Source: a bacterium | GTDB taxonomy: Bacteria > Actinomycetota > Thermoleophilia > Solirubrobacterales > 70-9 | DNA length: 42,910 nt | Direction: 5' to 3' | Assembly (NCBI GenBank): GCA_023251975.1 | Contig: JAHEXU010000001.1 | Coordinates: 10,048-52,957, forward strand | Shown here: one piece after another, positions 32,509 to 41,178 of the stretch | Position numbering within the stretch: position 1 is the first letter of the stretch | How the letters are laid out: each line of letters opens with the position of its first letter | Position numbers and translations under genes: made by a program | The notes under the pieces: generated by a model | The model's input: only the letters and a program-made list of their open reading frames with translations | Databases searched by the model: none | Told to the model about the DNA's origin: nothing

Positions 32509-33972
32509 TTAATCACAAAGCGCGAGCAGAGCGGCCAGCTCACGCTTCATCCCGTCGACCATCGACCAGGGATCATCGATCTGCTCGCGGTCGGTGATGA
32601 TCCCGATGTCAACCGAATCGCGATAGCTGAGGACCGTGATGTTGAGTCCGACAGCGTCGGTCACGACCGAGACCGGATAGTTGGCAAGCAGCAGAGCGCC
32701 GCCCATGTAGAGGGGGAACGGCGGCCCCGGCACGTTCGAGATCACCAGGTTGTAGAGCGGGCGCATCCCCTGGCGAGTCCCGAGTTGCAAGGCGACTCGG
32801 GCGGCCCGGGCGCTGACCGCAGGCGGGATGAAGTTCGAAAAGTCCTGCAGCGCCGAGGCGGGCAGGGCGTTGTGGCGGGTCTTTGCCGCCTGCATCGATC
32901 CGTTGATCGCGCGCAGGCGCTCGACCGGGTCGTCGATCTCGGTCGCGATCGGAACGATCATGATCGAGACGCGGTTGCCATAGGTGCCGAACTGCTCCTC
33001 AGAGCGGACTGAAACCGGGATCTGCGCGAGCAGCGAGTCGTCGGGGAGGTCATCGTGGGCGAGCAGCCACTCGCGCACCGCGGCGGAGCAAAGCGACATC
33101 ACCACATCGTTTACCTTGACCCCGAAGTGGCCCTTGACCCGCTTCACATCAGCCAGCGGGACCGAGCCGAAGCCGAACCGCCGGTGCGCCGAGATCTTGG
33201 TGTTGAAGGCGGTCTTGGGGGCGCGCATCCGCGGTCGCTCGACGATCTCGCCGTCGCGCGAACCGGCCAGGAAGTTGCGGGCGCGCGAGGCGTTGCGACT
33301 GATCGTTTCGGCGCCGGGAATCCCGAGGACCGACGGGAATACGTCGAGGTGCGCGACCGTCTGCGGGAGCGACCGGGCCATCCGCACCGGCTGCATCGCC
33401 AGACCGACCAGGCCCCGGGTCAGCATCGTGCCGCCATCCGGGGCGGTCGGCGATTCGGCGTCGGGGTCGGGGGCGGGGATCTCGCGACCGCCGGGTTCGA
33501 GGTCAAACAGCACCCCCATGATCTCGGCGCCCGACATCCCGTCGATCATCGCGTGATGCATCTTCGTCATCACCGCGACATTTCCATCGCCATAGCCCTG
33601 GATCAAATACAGCTCCCAAAGCGGCCGAGCGCGATCAAGCCGCCGGGCGTGAATCCGCGCCACCTGCTCGCCAAGCTGACGCTCGTCGCCGGGGCCGGGC
33701 AGCGCCAGCTCGCGAATGTGGAAGTCGAGGTCGAACTCAGCGTCGTCGACCCAGTAGGGGAGATCGAGGCCGAGCGGGACCGGGGCCAACTTCCAGCGCA
33801 GCGGCGGCAGCAGGTGAAGCCGCTCACTCAGCAGCTTGCGGACCGCGTCAAGACCGAGGTTGCCGCCTGGGGCGGTCGACGGATCAAAGATCGCGAGTCC
33901 GGAAACGTGGCCGGTATGGGTGTCGCTTTCGATCGAAAGGAATTGGGCATCGAGGCTGGTCAGCTGTCGCAT
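32509..33972 (-). CDS. Wax ester synthase/diacylglycerol acyltransferase (WS/DGAT)
   Basis: 487 residues from ATG 33972; the track start 34215 extends over the divergent gene. MRQLTSLDAQFLSIESDTHT is the usual N-terminus and MHHAMIDGMSG (HHxxxDG at about residues 139-145) the catalytic motif. RPLYNLVISNVPGPPFPLYM and LNITVLSYRDSVDIGIITDR are the conserved C-terminal blocks. It esterifies fatty acyl-CoA with diacylglycerol or long-chain alcohol for storage lipid, as is common in actinobacteria. Its promoter is the TACGAT box at 33980-33985. Confidence 0.92.
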   Translation of the reverse strand: MRQLTSLDAQFLSIESDTHTGHVSGLAIFDPSTAPGGNLGLDAVRKLLSERLHLLPPLRWKLAPVPLGLDLPYWVDDAEFDLDFHIRELALPGPGDERQLGEQVARIHARRLDRARPLWELYLIQGYGDGNVAVMTKMHHAMIDGMSGAEIMGVLFDLEPGGREIPAPDPDAESPTAPDGGTMLTRGLVGLAMQPVRMARSLPQTVAHLDVFPSVLGIPGAETISRNASRARNFLAGSRDGEIVERPRMRAPKTAFNTKISAHRRFGFGSVPLADVKRVKGHFGVKVNDVVMSLCSAAVREWLLAHDDLPDDSLLAQIPVSVRSEEQFGTYGNRVSIMIVPIATEIDDPVERLRAINGSMQAAKTRHNALPASALQDFSNFIPPAVSARAARVALQLGTRQGMRPLYNLVISNVPGPPFPLYMGGALLLANYPVSVVTDAVGLNITVLSYRDSVDIGIITDREQIDDPWSMVDGMKRELAALLALCD

Positions 33973-33979
33973 CGTGTCG

Positions 33980-34017
33980 ATCGTATACCGACAGAGGGGC
34001 AACGATGTGCATACGCT
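33980..34017. promoter_or_regulatory. Divergent leaderless promoters between WS/DGAT and membrane protein
   Basis: TACGAT on the minus strand (33980-33985) lies 7 nt before ATG 33972. TACGCT on the plus strand (34012-34017) lies 7 nt before ATG 34025. The whole intergenic gap is 52 bp, so the two promoters nearly overlap. Confidence 0.5.
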
Positions 34018-34024
34018 TCGACAG

Positions 34025-34390
34025 ATGACCGAACGAGAGCAACGAACCTGGGACAAGGTGGGCGACCCGGTCGGGGCTCGCCAGCCCGACGCGCTGGTCA
34101 CCGTGCTGACCCCGTGGCCCGCCTGGGTGCTGCTGATCTGCCTGTTTATTTTTGCGCCGGGAGTGGTGCTCTTGTCGTTCTTTGTCCGGCGCCGAGCGGT
34201 GGTGCGGTTCGGCAACGAGATCGTCGTCTACGAGATCAGCTTCTTTCGGATGGCGAACCGGGGTGTCCTGCTGAGAGCCCCGCGCGGCGAGTTGATGCGG
34301 CGGCGCAGCGTGATCGAGATCGGCGACGAGCGGATGCACGTCGAACCCGGCTGGGGGCCGGTCCTCGATCGGTTGATCGGGGCGCTCTGA
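34025..34390 (+). CDS. Small single-pass membrane protein, unknown function
   Basis: 121 residues from ATG 34025. One strong membrane helix, WPAWVLLICLFIFAPGVVLL, lies at about residues 31-50, followed by a positively charged stretch (RRRAVVRF), which predicts the C-terminal 65 residues in the cytoplasm. The C-terminus (IEIGDERMHVEPGWGPVLDR) has no recognised domain. It is 6 bp upstream of a glycosyltransferase and likely co-transcribed with it. Confidence 0.65.
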   Translation: MTEREQRTWDKVGDPVGARQPDALVTVLTPWPAWVLLICLFIFAPGVVLLSFFVRRRAVVRFGNEIVVYEISFFRMANRGVLLRAPRGELMRRRSVIEIGDERMHVEPGWGPVLDRLIGAL

Positions 34391-34396
34391 GCAGGC

Positions 34397-35293
34397 GTGA
34401 CGGTCAGCGTCGTCATCGCCTCTCACCTCCGAGCCGAGCAGGTTGAGACCTGCCTGAACGCTCTGGCCGCTCAGACCCACCCCCCGCTCGAGGTGATCTT
34501 GGTTGATTCGGGCGCCGATCAGACGACGGCGCGGCTGGTCGCCTCGCAACACCCTGAAGTGCGGCTGATCCGCAGCGTCGAGCGGCTCGGCCCACACGAG
34601 GCGCGAAATCGCGGCGCCGCCGTGGCTGGCGGCGAGGTAATTGCCTTCACCGATGCCGACTGCCGGGCCGACCCCGGCTGGGTCGAGGCGCTGCTGGCCG
34701 CGCACCGTGGCGGAGCCGAATTGGTCGGCGGGTCAATCGACCCCGATCATGGCAGCCTGATCGACCAGGCGGCCAACCTCAGCAAGTTCAACCCCTGGCT
34801 GCAGGGACTCGGCGCCGGGCGCCGAGTGACCTATCCGACCGCCAACCTGTCGCTGAGCCGGGCGGCCTGGGAGCGTTTCGGGCCGTTCGCGATCGCTGGC
34901 TGGTCGGGCGACACCGAGCTGGTCTGGCGAGCCCGGGCGGGCGGCGCGATCGAGGCCTTCGCGCCATCGGCGGTGGTCGCCCACATCGACTCAACCGACC
35001 TCGCCGGCTTGCTCGCCGAGCGTCGCCGCCGCGGCCGCGCCTTCGCCCGGTTACGGGCCGAGCGCGAGGAGTTCTCGCGACTGCGCGCCACCGCCTACCT
35101 GCTTGCCGCGCCCCTGATCGGGGCACTGCTGTCGGCCCGCGCGATCGGCGCCACCGTTCGCTCCGGCCGGGCGGCGGCGGCGCTGCGGACGGCGCCGCTT
35201 TTGGTCCTCGCGTTTTATGCCTGGGCACTCGGCGAGGCGAGCGCCTACCTCGGCGTCGCGGCGCGGCGATCATCTAGCCTGGCGGGGCGATGA
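34397..35293 (+). CDS. Family 2 glycosyltransferase with C-terminal membrane segments
   Basis: 298 residues from GTG 34397. VSVVIASHLRAEQVETCLNA, PLEVILVDSGADQTTARLVA and GEVIAFTDADCRADPGWVEA (DAD metal site) are standard GT2 motifs, and GWSGDTELVWRARAGG holds the acceptor-site ED-like acid. After about residue 230 hydrophobic stretches (TAYLLAAPLIGALLSARAIG, LRTAPLLVLAFYAWALG) suggest two membrane helices, as in mycofactocin- or EPS-type glycosyltransferases. It may work on a lipid-linked acceptor. It overlaps the next ORF by ATGA. Confidence 0.85.
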   Translation: MTVSVVIASHLRAEQVETCLNALAAQTHPPLEVILVDSGADQTTARLVASQHPEVRLIRSVERLGPHEARNRGAAVAGGEVIAFTDADCRADPGWVEALLAAHRGGAELVGGSIDPDHGSLIDQAANLSKFNPWLQGLGAGRRVTYPTANLSLSRAAWERFGPFAIAGWSGDTELVWRARAGGAIEAFAPSAVVAHIDSTDLAGLLAERRRRGRAFARLRAEREEFSRLRATAYLLAAPLIGALLSARAIGATVRSGRAAAALRTAPLLVLAFYAWALGEASAYLGVAARRSSSLAGR

Positions 35294-35553
35294 GGAGTGA
35301 CCCGAACCAAACCTCGGCCCGGCCCCGGATCATCCCGGTCGGCTCGATCCCCGGCCCCGAGGAGGCGGCCGCGGTGATCGCCGCGGTCGAGCGATTCATC
35401 GCCGACACGACTCCCGTCGCGGCGCCACTCGCGACCGCGAGCGGGTGGCAGCGGGCTGCCCTGCTGGAAGGCCCGGGCGCCAAACAGGCGGTTATCGACG
35501 CCTGGTCTGGCCCGCGCGGCCAAACCCGCTTCCAACCCGATAGAACTTCGTGA
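35290..35553 (+). CDS. Small protein, possible acyl-CoA carboxylase epsilon-like subunit
   Basis: 87 residues from ATG 35290 (ATGA overlap). PRIIPVGSIPGPEEAAAVIA followed by AVERFIADTT and SGWQRAALLEGPG resembles the short epsilon subunits that bind the beta subunit of actinobacterial acyl-CoA carboxylases, whose pattern is 'eElAAl.avl...W...ar'. If so it would partner PccB at 29276. Similarity is limited to this pattern, so a generic small protein is possible. Confidence 0.5.
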   Translation: MRSDPNQTSARPRIIPVGSIPGPEEAAAVIAAVERFIADTTPVAAPLATASGWQRAALLEGPGAKQAVIDAWSGPRGQTRFQPDRTS

Positions 35554-35587
35554 GCCGAGCGCCCACCGTACCGAGAGGAGCCTATCC

Positions 35588-35797
35588 GTGGCCGTAGTCA
35601 AAATCATCGAGCTGGTCGGCAGCTCCAAAGTCTCAACCGACGATGCGGCCCGCCAAGCCCTCAAGCATGCCCAGACTTCGCTCCGCAACATTCGCGCCGT
35701 CGACATCGTCTCGACCGGGCTGCGGGGCGAGAACCTCGACGAGTACCGCGCCCACGTCCGGGTCGCCTTCTTGATCGAGGGAACCAGCGTCGACTGA
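35588..35797 (+). CDS. Dodecin, flavin-binding
   Basis: 69 residues from GTG 35588, with ribosome-binding site GAGAGGAG 9 nt upstream. MAVVKIIELVGSSKVSTDDA, ARQALKHAQTSLRNIRAVDI and EYRAHVRVAFLIE match the dodecin family almost without gaps. Dodecins assemble as hollow dodecamers that store or buffer riboflavin, FMN, FAD or CoA. Placement near flavin- and CoA-using enzymes is compatible with that role but is not evidence of a specific partnership. Confidence 0.92.
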   Translation: MAVVKIIELVGSSKVSTDDAARQALKHAQTSLRNIRAVDIVSTGLRGENLDEYRAHVRVAFLIEGTSVD

Positions 35798-36096
35798 GCC
35801 CGGATCCACCCAGCCGGTCGAGTGAATCCGCGTGCCAGGCCAAGCTGGGGGTGGATTTGCGGACACCTGCGGGGTGGTGCCCCAGGGGCGGTCGCAAATT
35901 GGCTCCCGGCACCGGGATGGAGTCGGACTCGCCGGTCGGTTCGGGATAACCAAGCCGAGCCGCGCGCCGCATTCGGTGGGGCAAAACACCGGACCCAGGG
36001 CTAAATACCCACATCCGGATCAGGATTTGCCATAATCGGTTCTCCGGCCCGGGCGTCCGCCCGCGCGCCGTCGCGAGAATCAGGAGGACCTTTCCG
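35798..36096. other. Intergenic region upstream of the sulfate-assimilation operon
   Basis: This 299-bp gap holds no credible ORF. A CATAAT (36031-36036) is the best -10 candidate, but no good -35 stands 17 bp upstream. The stretch from 35995 to 36060 is locally less GC-rich, then GC-rich and able to fold (gcccgggcgtccgcccgcgcg). A sulfur-responsive leader or operator is plausible here; I cannot identify a known riboswitch. Confidence 0.4.
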
Positions 36097-37974
36097 ATGG
36101 AGCCCAGTTCAGCAACCGCCAAGCCAAAGGCCACCGAAGCAGATCTTGATCAGAGCCTGGACAAGACCCAGGTGGGTAAGGGCGCGCTCGGATCGCTGAC
36201 CAACCCGGAAACCTACGACAACCTTCCCGGCTACATCATCCCGATTCTCGAGCACGAGTTCGACGACTTCGACGGCGAGGCCGACCTCTTTCTCGACGGC
36301 ACGACCCCGGAGGACCAGTTCATCGGCTTCCGGCTCAAACAGGGCGTCTACGGGCAACGCCAGCCCGGCGTTCAGATGTGCCGGATCAAGCTCCCCGTCG
36401 GTGGGGTCACCCCCGAGCAAATGGAAATGCTGGGCGAGGTCGTCGAGCACTTCGCGCCGCTTGGCAAGGGCCACATCACGACCCGCCAGAACATCCAGAT
36501 CCACCACGTTCCGCTCAAGCAGATGGCGGAATTGATCCGCCAGATCTCCTCGGTCGGGCTGTCGAGCCGCGAGGGCTGCGGCAACACGGTCCGCAACGTC
36601 ACCGGCGATCCGTACGCCGGGGTCGCGATCGACGAGAGCTTCGATCCGACCAGCCACGCGATCGCCTATGTCCGCTACTTCGTCCGCCACCCGACGACCC
36701 AGCTGATGCCGCGCAAGATCAAGACCGCCTTCAGCTGCTCCGATGCCGATCGAGCGATCATCGGGATCCACGACATCGGCTTCATCCCACGAATCCGCGA
36801 CGGGGTCAGGGGCTTCGAGATCCGAGTCGGCGGCGGCACCTCGATCATGCCGCGGGTCGCCCCGACCCTGACCGAGTTCGCAACCGCCGACGACGGTGAG
36901 TATCTGAAGTGGACCGAGGCGGCGCTGCGAATCTTTGACCGCCAAGACTGGTTGCGGGTGAACCGCGCCCGCGCCCGAATCAAGGTGCTGGTCGACAAGG
37001 TCGGGATCGAAGAGTTCCGCCGCATGGTCGATCGCGAACTCGAGGGCGACTGGGTCGACGAGCGTGACTTCTCAATCGAGCACCTGCGCTACGACCTCGA
37101 CGAGGAACTGACCGCGCCGGCGCCGCCGCTGGAAGCGAGTTCACCAAACGGCGACCGCAGCAGCTTCGAAGCGTTTTGCGCCGACAACGTGACCGCGCAG
37201 CGCCAGCCCGGGTTCAACGCCGTCGAGGTCAAGATCACCCGAGGCGACCTGAGCCCGGAGCAATTCCGTGGCCTCGGGGCAATCATGCGCGAGTTCTGCG
37301 GCGGTGCCGCCCGCACCACGGTCGACCAAAACCTGGTCCTGCGGTGGGTTCGCGACGAGGCGCTTTACGCGCTTTACGCGGCGCTGCGCGACCTCGACCT
37401 CGCCGATCCCGGCGCCAACACGATCAACGATGTTGTCAGCTGCCCCGGGACCGACTCCTGCAAGCTCGGAATCACCGCCTCGATGGGGCTGAACCGCGCT
37501 CTCCAGGAGCGGGTCGAGTCGATGGCGATCACCGACCCGCTGACCCGAGCGATCCACCTCAAGATGTCGGGATGCCCGAACGGCTGCAGCCAGCACCACA
37601 TCGGCTCGATCGGGTTCTACGGCGCCTCGCTGAAGGTGAACGGGAATCAGATGCCCGCCTACATTCCGCACATCGGCGGCGATGCCCGCGACGGAAAGGT
37701 TGTGTTTGGCACCCGATTGAAGTCGCGGCTCCCGGCGAAGCGGGTCCCCGACGCGGTCGAGCGTTGGCTACGGATGTATGAGGCCGAGCGGGCCGACGAC
37801 AGCGAGGATTTCATCGCCTTCAGCTCCCGGGTCGGGACGAAGCGATTCGAGGAAGAGATCCGCGACCTCGCGATTCCGGCCGAATTCAACCTCGAGAACC
37901 TGCTCCAGTTCATCGATTGGAACCGCCGCGACCCGTTCAAGGTCGAGCGCGGCGAAGGCGAATGCGCCGTCTAA
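36097..37974 (+). CDS. sir: Ferredoxin-dependent sulfite (nitrite/sulfite) reductase
   Basis: 625 residues from ATG 36097, with AGGAGG 9 nt upstream. It reduces sulfite to sulfide with six electrons. The two ferrodoxin-like halves carry GKGHITTRQNIQIHHVPLKQ and REGCGNTVRNVTGDPYAGVA, both siroheme-contacting motifs, and the 4Fe-4S/siroheme cysteines lie in VVSCPGTDSCKLGITASMG and KMSGCPNGCSQHHIGSIGFY. The operon partners (APS reductase, ATP sulfurylase, APS kinase) favour sulfite over nitrite as substrate. The length is somewhat above the usual 550-590 residues, owing to a 30-residue N-terminal extension and a charged C-terminus. Confidence 0.92.
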   Translation: MEPSSATAKPKATEADLDQSLDKTQVGKGALGSLTNPETYDNLPGYIIPILEHEFDDFDGEADLFLDGTTPEDQFIGFRLKQGVYGQRQPGVQMCRIKLPVGGVTPEQMEMLGEVVEHFAPLGKGHITTRQNIQIHHVPLKQMAELIRQISSVGLSSREGCGNTVRNVTGDPYAGVAIDESFDPTSHAIAYVRYFVRHPTTQLMPRKIKTAFSCSDADRAIIGIHDIGFIPRIRDGVRGFEIRVGGGTSIMPRVAPTLTEFATADDGEYLKWTEAALRIFDRQDWLRVNRARARIKVLVDKVGIEEFRRMVDRELEGDWVDERDFSIEHLRYDLDEELTAPAPPLEASSPNGDRSSFEAFCADNVTAQRQPGFNAVEVKITRGDLSPEQFRGLGAIMREFCGGAARTTVDQNLVLRWVRDEALYALYAALRDLDLADPGANTINDVVSCPGTDSCKLGITASMGLNRALQERVESMAITDPLTRAIHLKMSGCPNGCSQHHIGSIGFYGASLKVNGNQMPAYIPHIGGDARDGKVVFGTRLKSRLPAKRVPDAVERWLRMYEAERADDSEDFIAFSSRVGTKRFEEEIRDLAIPAEFNLENLLQFIDWNRRDPFKVERGEGECAV

Positions 37975-38032
37975 CCAAATCCAGCGAGCCGCCGAGCCCG
38001 GCGACGCTGCGCCGCGGCGGAGCGCGGCGCTG

Positions 38033-38836
38033 ATGAGCGGGGCGACGCGCACCCCTGGCCGCTCCCGTGGCAGTGCTGCGGTGACTCCGTCGGAGAGAAA
38101 GAACTCGGCAACCCCCGGCAAGGCAAAACAGCCGACACTCCTGCGCGACCACGCCGGCGAGATCGTCGACCCGGTGGCGGTCGCCGCCGAACTCGAAGCG
38201 ATGGATGCCGCGGGCGCGATCGCCTGGGCGCTTCGGACCTTCCAGCCACGCCTTTACTTCGCGACCTCATTCCAAAAGACCTCGTCGGTCATCATCGACC
38301 TGGCCTGGCGCGCCAGCCCGCAAGCCCGCTTCTTCTACCTCGACACCGACCTCCTCTTCGAGGAGACCTACACCACCCGCGATGCCCTCGCGGCTCGATA
38401 CGGGGTCACATTCGACCGCTATTCGGGGATCTCGCTCGATCAGCAGACGGCGCTTTACGGCGATAGACTCTGGGATCGTCAGCCGGATGCGTGCTGCGGA
38501 ATCCGCAAGGTCGAGCCGATGCGGCAAGCGCTGTCCGGCTCTGACTGCTGGGTTTCGGGAATTCGCCGGGTCGACTCGCAGACCCGGGCCGGAGCGGCGA
38601 AATTCGGCTGGGATCGGCGTTTTGGCCTGTGGAAGCTGAATCCGCTGGCCGACTGGACCGACCAGGACGTATGGAAATACATCAACGACAACCAACTTCC
38701 TTACAACCCGCTGCACGACGCCGGGTATCCGTCGATCGGCTGCACCCACTGCACCCGGCCGCCGGGCAACGGCCTGGCAGCGCGCGCCGGTCGCTGGGCT
38801 GACGCCCACAAGACCGAGTGCGGCCTGCACGGCTGA
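38033..38836 (+). CDS. cysH: Adenylylsulfate (APS) reductase, 4Fe-4S type
   Basis: 267 residues from ATG 38033; GTG 38081 is possible because the first 30 residues look disordered. FATSFQKTSSVIIDLAWRAS is the PP-loop-type nucleotide site and FYLDTDLLFEETYTTRDALA follows. The cysteine pairs DACCGIRKVEP and GCTHCTRP bind a 4Fe-4S cluster, which marks the APS-using (not PAPS-using) branch; the catalytic Cys is in the C-terminal ECGLHG. It reduces APS to sulfite with thioredoxin as donor. It is 58 bp downstream of the sulfite reductase, in the same operon. Confidence 0.92.
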   Translation: MSGATRTPGRSRGSAAVTPSERKNSATPGKAKQPTLLRDHAGEIVDPVAVAAELEAMDAAGAIAWALRTFQPRLYFATSFQKTSSVIIDLAWRASPQARFFYLDTDLLFEETYTTRDALAARYGVTFDRYSGISLDQQTALYGDRLWDRQPDACCGIRKVEPMRQALSGSDCWVSGIRRVDSQTRAGAAKFGWDRRFGLWKLNPLADWTDQDVWKYINDNQLPYNPLHDAGYPSIGCTHCTRPPGNGLAARAGRWADAHKTECGLHG

Positions 38837-38885
38837 CGCCGTCAACCGCCCCAACCTCACCCCCAACCAGGAGCAACGAACACAG

Positions 38886-39962
38886 ATGAGTGACAAGACG
38901 CTGAAGCTTTCAGCCCGCCAGACCGCCGACTTCGAACTGCTCGGTAACGGCGGCTTTGCCCCGTTGACCGGGTTTATGGGTTCCGAGGATTGGCGCTCGT
39001 CGGTCGAAAACATGACCCTGGCCGACGGTCGCGAGGTCTGGCCGATCCCGGTGACGCTGGCGACCGACCTCGAAGCCTCCGAGGGCGACCTGATCCACCT
39101 GCTTGCCGACAATGACAAGGCGCTCGGCCGGATCCGGGTCTCAGAGATCTTCGAGCGCGATGTCAAGCACGAGGCCGAGCACGTCTACCGGACCACCGAC
39201 GAGGCCCACCCAGGGGTCGCCGCTACGGTCGCCGAGGGCCCTCGCTGCATCGCCGGGACGATCGAGGCTGACGCCATGCCCGACCACGAGGAGGCGTTCA
39301 TGCGCCGCTACTTCACCCCGGAGCAGTCGCGCCAGGAGTTCGCCGACCGCGGCTGGAAGCGGATCGTTGCCTTCCAGACCCGCAACCCGATCCATCGCGC
39401 CCACGAGTACCTGACCAAGGCCGCGCTCGAGGTCTGCGACGGCCTCTTCCTGCACCCGCTGATCGGCGAGACCAAGTCGGGCGACATCCCGGCCGACGTG
39501 CGGATGAAGTGCTACGAAGTGCTGATGGAGAACTACTACCCGAATGACCGGGTGGTGCTGGGCGTCAACCCGGCAGCGATGCGCTACGCTGGCCCGCGCG
39601 AGGCGATCTTCCACGCCGTCGTCCGCCGCAACTACGGTGCGACCCACTTCATCGTCGGTCGCGACCACGCCGGAGTCGGCAGCTACTACGGCACCTACGA
39701 CGCCCAGGCGATCTTCGACGAGGTCGACATCGACGCGCTCGGGATCCGGCCGCTGATGTTCGAGCACACCTTCTGGTGCTACAAGTGCGAGGGCCTGGGT
39801 TCCCACAAGACCTGCCCCCACACCCCTGAGGACCGGCTGTTTTTGTCCGGCACCAAGGTCCGCGAGATGCTCGAGGCTGGCGAGGCGCCGCCCCACGAGT
39901 TCTCGCGCCAAGAGGTGGCCGAGATCCTGATCGACGCCTACCGCGACGACGCCCAGGGCTAG
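38886..39962 (+). CDS. sat: Sulfate adenylyltransferase (ATP sulfurylase)
   Basis: 358 residues from ATG 38886 with AGGAG upstream. It makes APS from sulfate and ATP. LGNGGFAPLTGFMGSEDW is the N-terminal signature, IVAFQTRNPIHRAHEYLTKA the QxRN/HxxH nucleotide-binding motif, and HFIVGRDHAGVGSYYGTYDA the second catalytic block. WCYKCEGLGSHKTCPH carries cysteines that can bind zinc, seen in some bacterial homo-oligomeric Sat proteins. The chain is slightly short at the N-terminus. It feeds both the APS reductase upstream and the APS kinase downstream. Confidence 0.94.
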   Translation: MSDKTLKLSARQTADFELLGNGGFAPLTGFMGSEDWRSSVENMTLADGREVWPIPVTLATDLEASEGDLIHLLADNDKALGRIRVSEIFERDVKHEAEHVYRTTDEAHPGVAATVAEGPRCIAGTIEADAMPDHEEAFMRRYFTPEQSRQEFADRGWKRIVAFQTRNPIHRAHEYLTKAALEVCDGLFLHPLIGETKSGDIPADVRMKCYEVLMENYYPNDRVVLGVNPAAMRYAGPREAIFHAVVRRNYGATHFIVGRDHAGVGSYYGTYDAQAIFDEVDIDALGIRPLMFEHTFWCYKCEGLGSHKTCPHTPEDRLFLSGTKVREMLEAGEAPPHEFSRQEVAEILIDAYRDDAQG

Positions 39963-40010
39963 CGCCGCCGCGCCGTCGCAAACGAACCGCAACAAGGAGA
40001 CAGAACAAAC

Positions 40011-40565
40011 ATGGCAGCAGACCACAAGGGCTTCACGCTCTGGATGACCGGCCTCTCGGGATCGGGCAAGTCGACGATCACCGAGGTGCTGATCGACAGC
40101 TTCGAGGCTCGCGATGTCCCGATCGAGGTGCTCGACGGCGACATCGTCCGCGAGAACCTCTCGAAGGGCCTCGGCTTCTCGAAGGAAGACCGCGATACCA
40201 ACATCACTCGGATCGGCTTTGTCGCCGACCTGCTCGCCCGCAACGGCGTCCCGGTCGTAACCGCCGCGATCTCCCCCTACCAAGAGACCCGCGATGCTGT
40301 CCGCAAGCAGCACGAGCAAAGCGGTGCCCGTTTTATCGAGACCTTCATCGCGACCTCGCTGGAAGATTGCGAGGCACGCGATGTCAAGGGCCTCTACGCG
40401 AAGGCGCGCTCCGGCGAGATCCCGGTGTTCACCGGGGTCAGTGACCCCTATGAGGCCCCCGGCAGCCCCGAACTCGCGGTCGAGACCGCTGGCAAAACTC
40501 CCGAGGAATCGGCCGCGACGATCCTCGCCTACCTCGAGGCCGAACGCCTGATCCCAGCCGCTTGA
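40011..40565 (+). CDS. cysC: Adenylylsulfate (APS) kinase
   Basis: 184 residues from ATG 40011 with AAGGAG upstream. It phosphorylates APS to PAPS. FTLWMTGLSGSGKSTITEVL is the P-loop, VLDGDIVRENLSKGLGFSKE the APS-binding block, and FVADLLARNGVPVVTAAISP and EDCEARDVKGLYAKARSGEI complete the family. With an APS-type reductase in the operon, PAPS is not needed for cysteine synthesis, so this enzyme probably supplies the sulfate donor for the sulfotransferases at 1, 14161 and 25395. Confidence 0.94.
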   Translation: MAADHKGFTLWMTGLSGSGKSTITEVLIDSFEARDVPIEVLDGDIVRENLSKGLGFSKEDRDTNITRIGFVADLLARNGVPVVTAAISPYQETRDAVRKQHEQSGARFIETFIATSLEDCEARDVKGLYAKARSGEIPVFTGVSDPYEAPGSPELAVETAGKTPEESAATILAYLEAERLIPAA

Positions 40566-40656
40566 ACCAGGCTCAGCGATAAGCGTGCCTAACGCGAACC
40601 GTCTGACCGCTATTGTTGCCTGTGCTCACCTAGGTCCCGAAGGAGCCATAGCGCCG

Positions 40657-41176
40657 ATGCCTACCCGCCTACCGAATCCTCCTACTGATTGCGGTCCCCC
40701 TAGTTTGCGATCCTGTATTTGTGCAATCCGACAAGGCGACAGCTGCGAACGACTTCGGCACATGGTTCTATACGCAGGTGCAGCAGGTCAAAGGCTCTAA
40801 GGCCAGCATTCAGACACCCGGCATTTAAGTGCGAACAATTTAGTACGTCGGAGCCCGCTACTGAGGTAGCCTGCTCGGTCTATCGAGCGCCCACGGGCGA
40901 CCAATGGCGTGCTGCAATCAACGAAAATGTGTTGATCACCCGTAGTCTGAACTTTGACCAGGGGTTGGGGGCATGGGAAGTGAACTCGGGTACACTGGTG
41001 CGCTGAATACGTCGTCGAGTGTACAGTACTGTGACGCGCCGTCCTGGAAGGTCTTCCTGGATCCAAGTGAAAACAACCCGAACACCATCTCCGACGAGAG
41101 CCAGGTAGTAAAAGGCACGCCCCATAACGGGTGGTCGTTCGGCAATCTACCCTGCCCTGTTGTGATTGGACGTTGA
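40657..41176 (+). pseudogene. Broken gene for a small secreted protein, unrecognised
   Basis: Coding-like blocks follow each other in different plus frames: ATG 40657 (MPTRLPN, with AAGGAG 12 nt upstream), then RILLLIAVPLVCDPVFVQSD and NDFGTWFYTQVQQVKGSKAS, then ATEVACSVYRAPTGDQWRAA and LNFDQGLGAWEVNSG, then VQYCDAPSWKVFLDPSENNP and SDESQVVKGTPHNGWSFGNL before TGA 41174-41176. Three indels would unite them into an exported protein of about 170 residues with a signal peptide. The stop overlaps a TTG in frame with the next gene. The stretch is visibly less GC-rich than the rest. Decay or clustered sequence errors are both possible. Confidence 0.5.
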
Positions 41177-41178
41177 GC

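Noticed and set aside
31051-33012. 653-aa plus-strand ORF
   Set aside because: It is antisense to the monooxygenase and WS/DGAT genes, has Asp/Arg-rich shadow composition and no motifs.
33055-34446. 463-aa plus-strand ORF
   Set aside because: It is a shadow of WS/DGAT and the following membrane protein, with typical antisense composition.
35798-36096. A known sulfur-related riboswitch before the sulfite reductase
   Set aside because: No conserved core of a SAM or SAH riboswitch could be recognised by eye; only possible GC-rich stems are present.
39141-40319. 392-aa minus-strand ORF
   Set aside because: It is antisense to ATP sulfurylase and APS kinase, two unambiguous genes.
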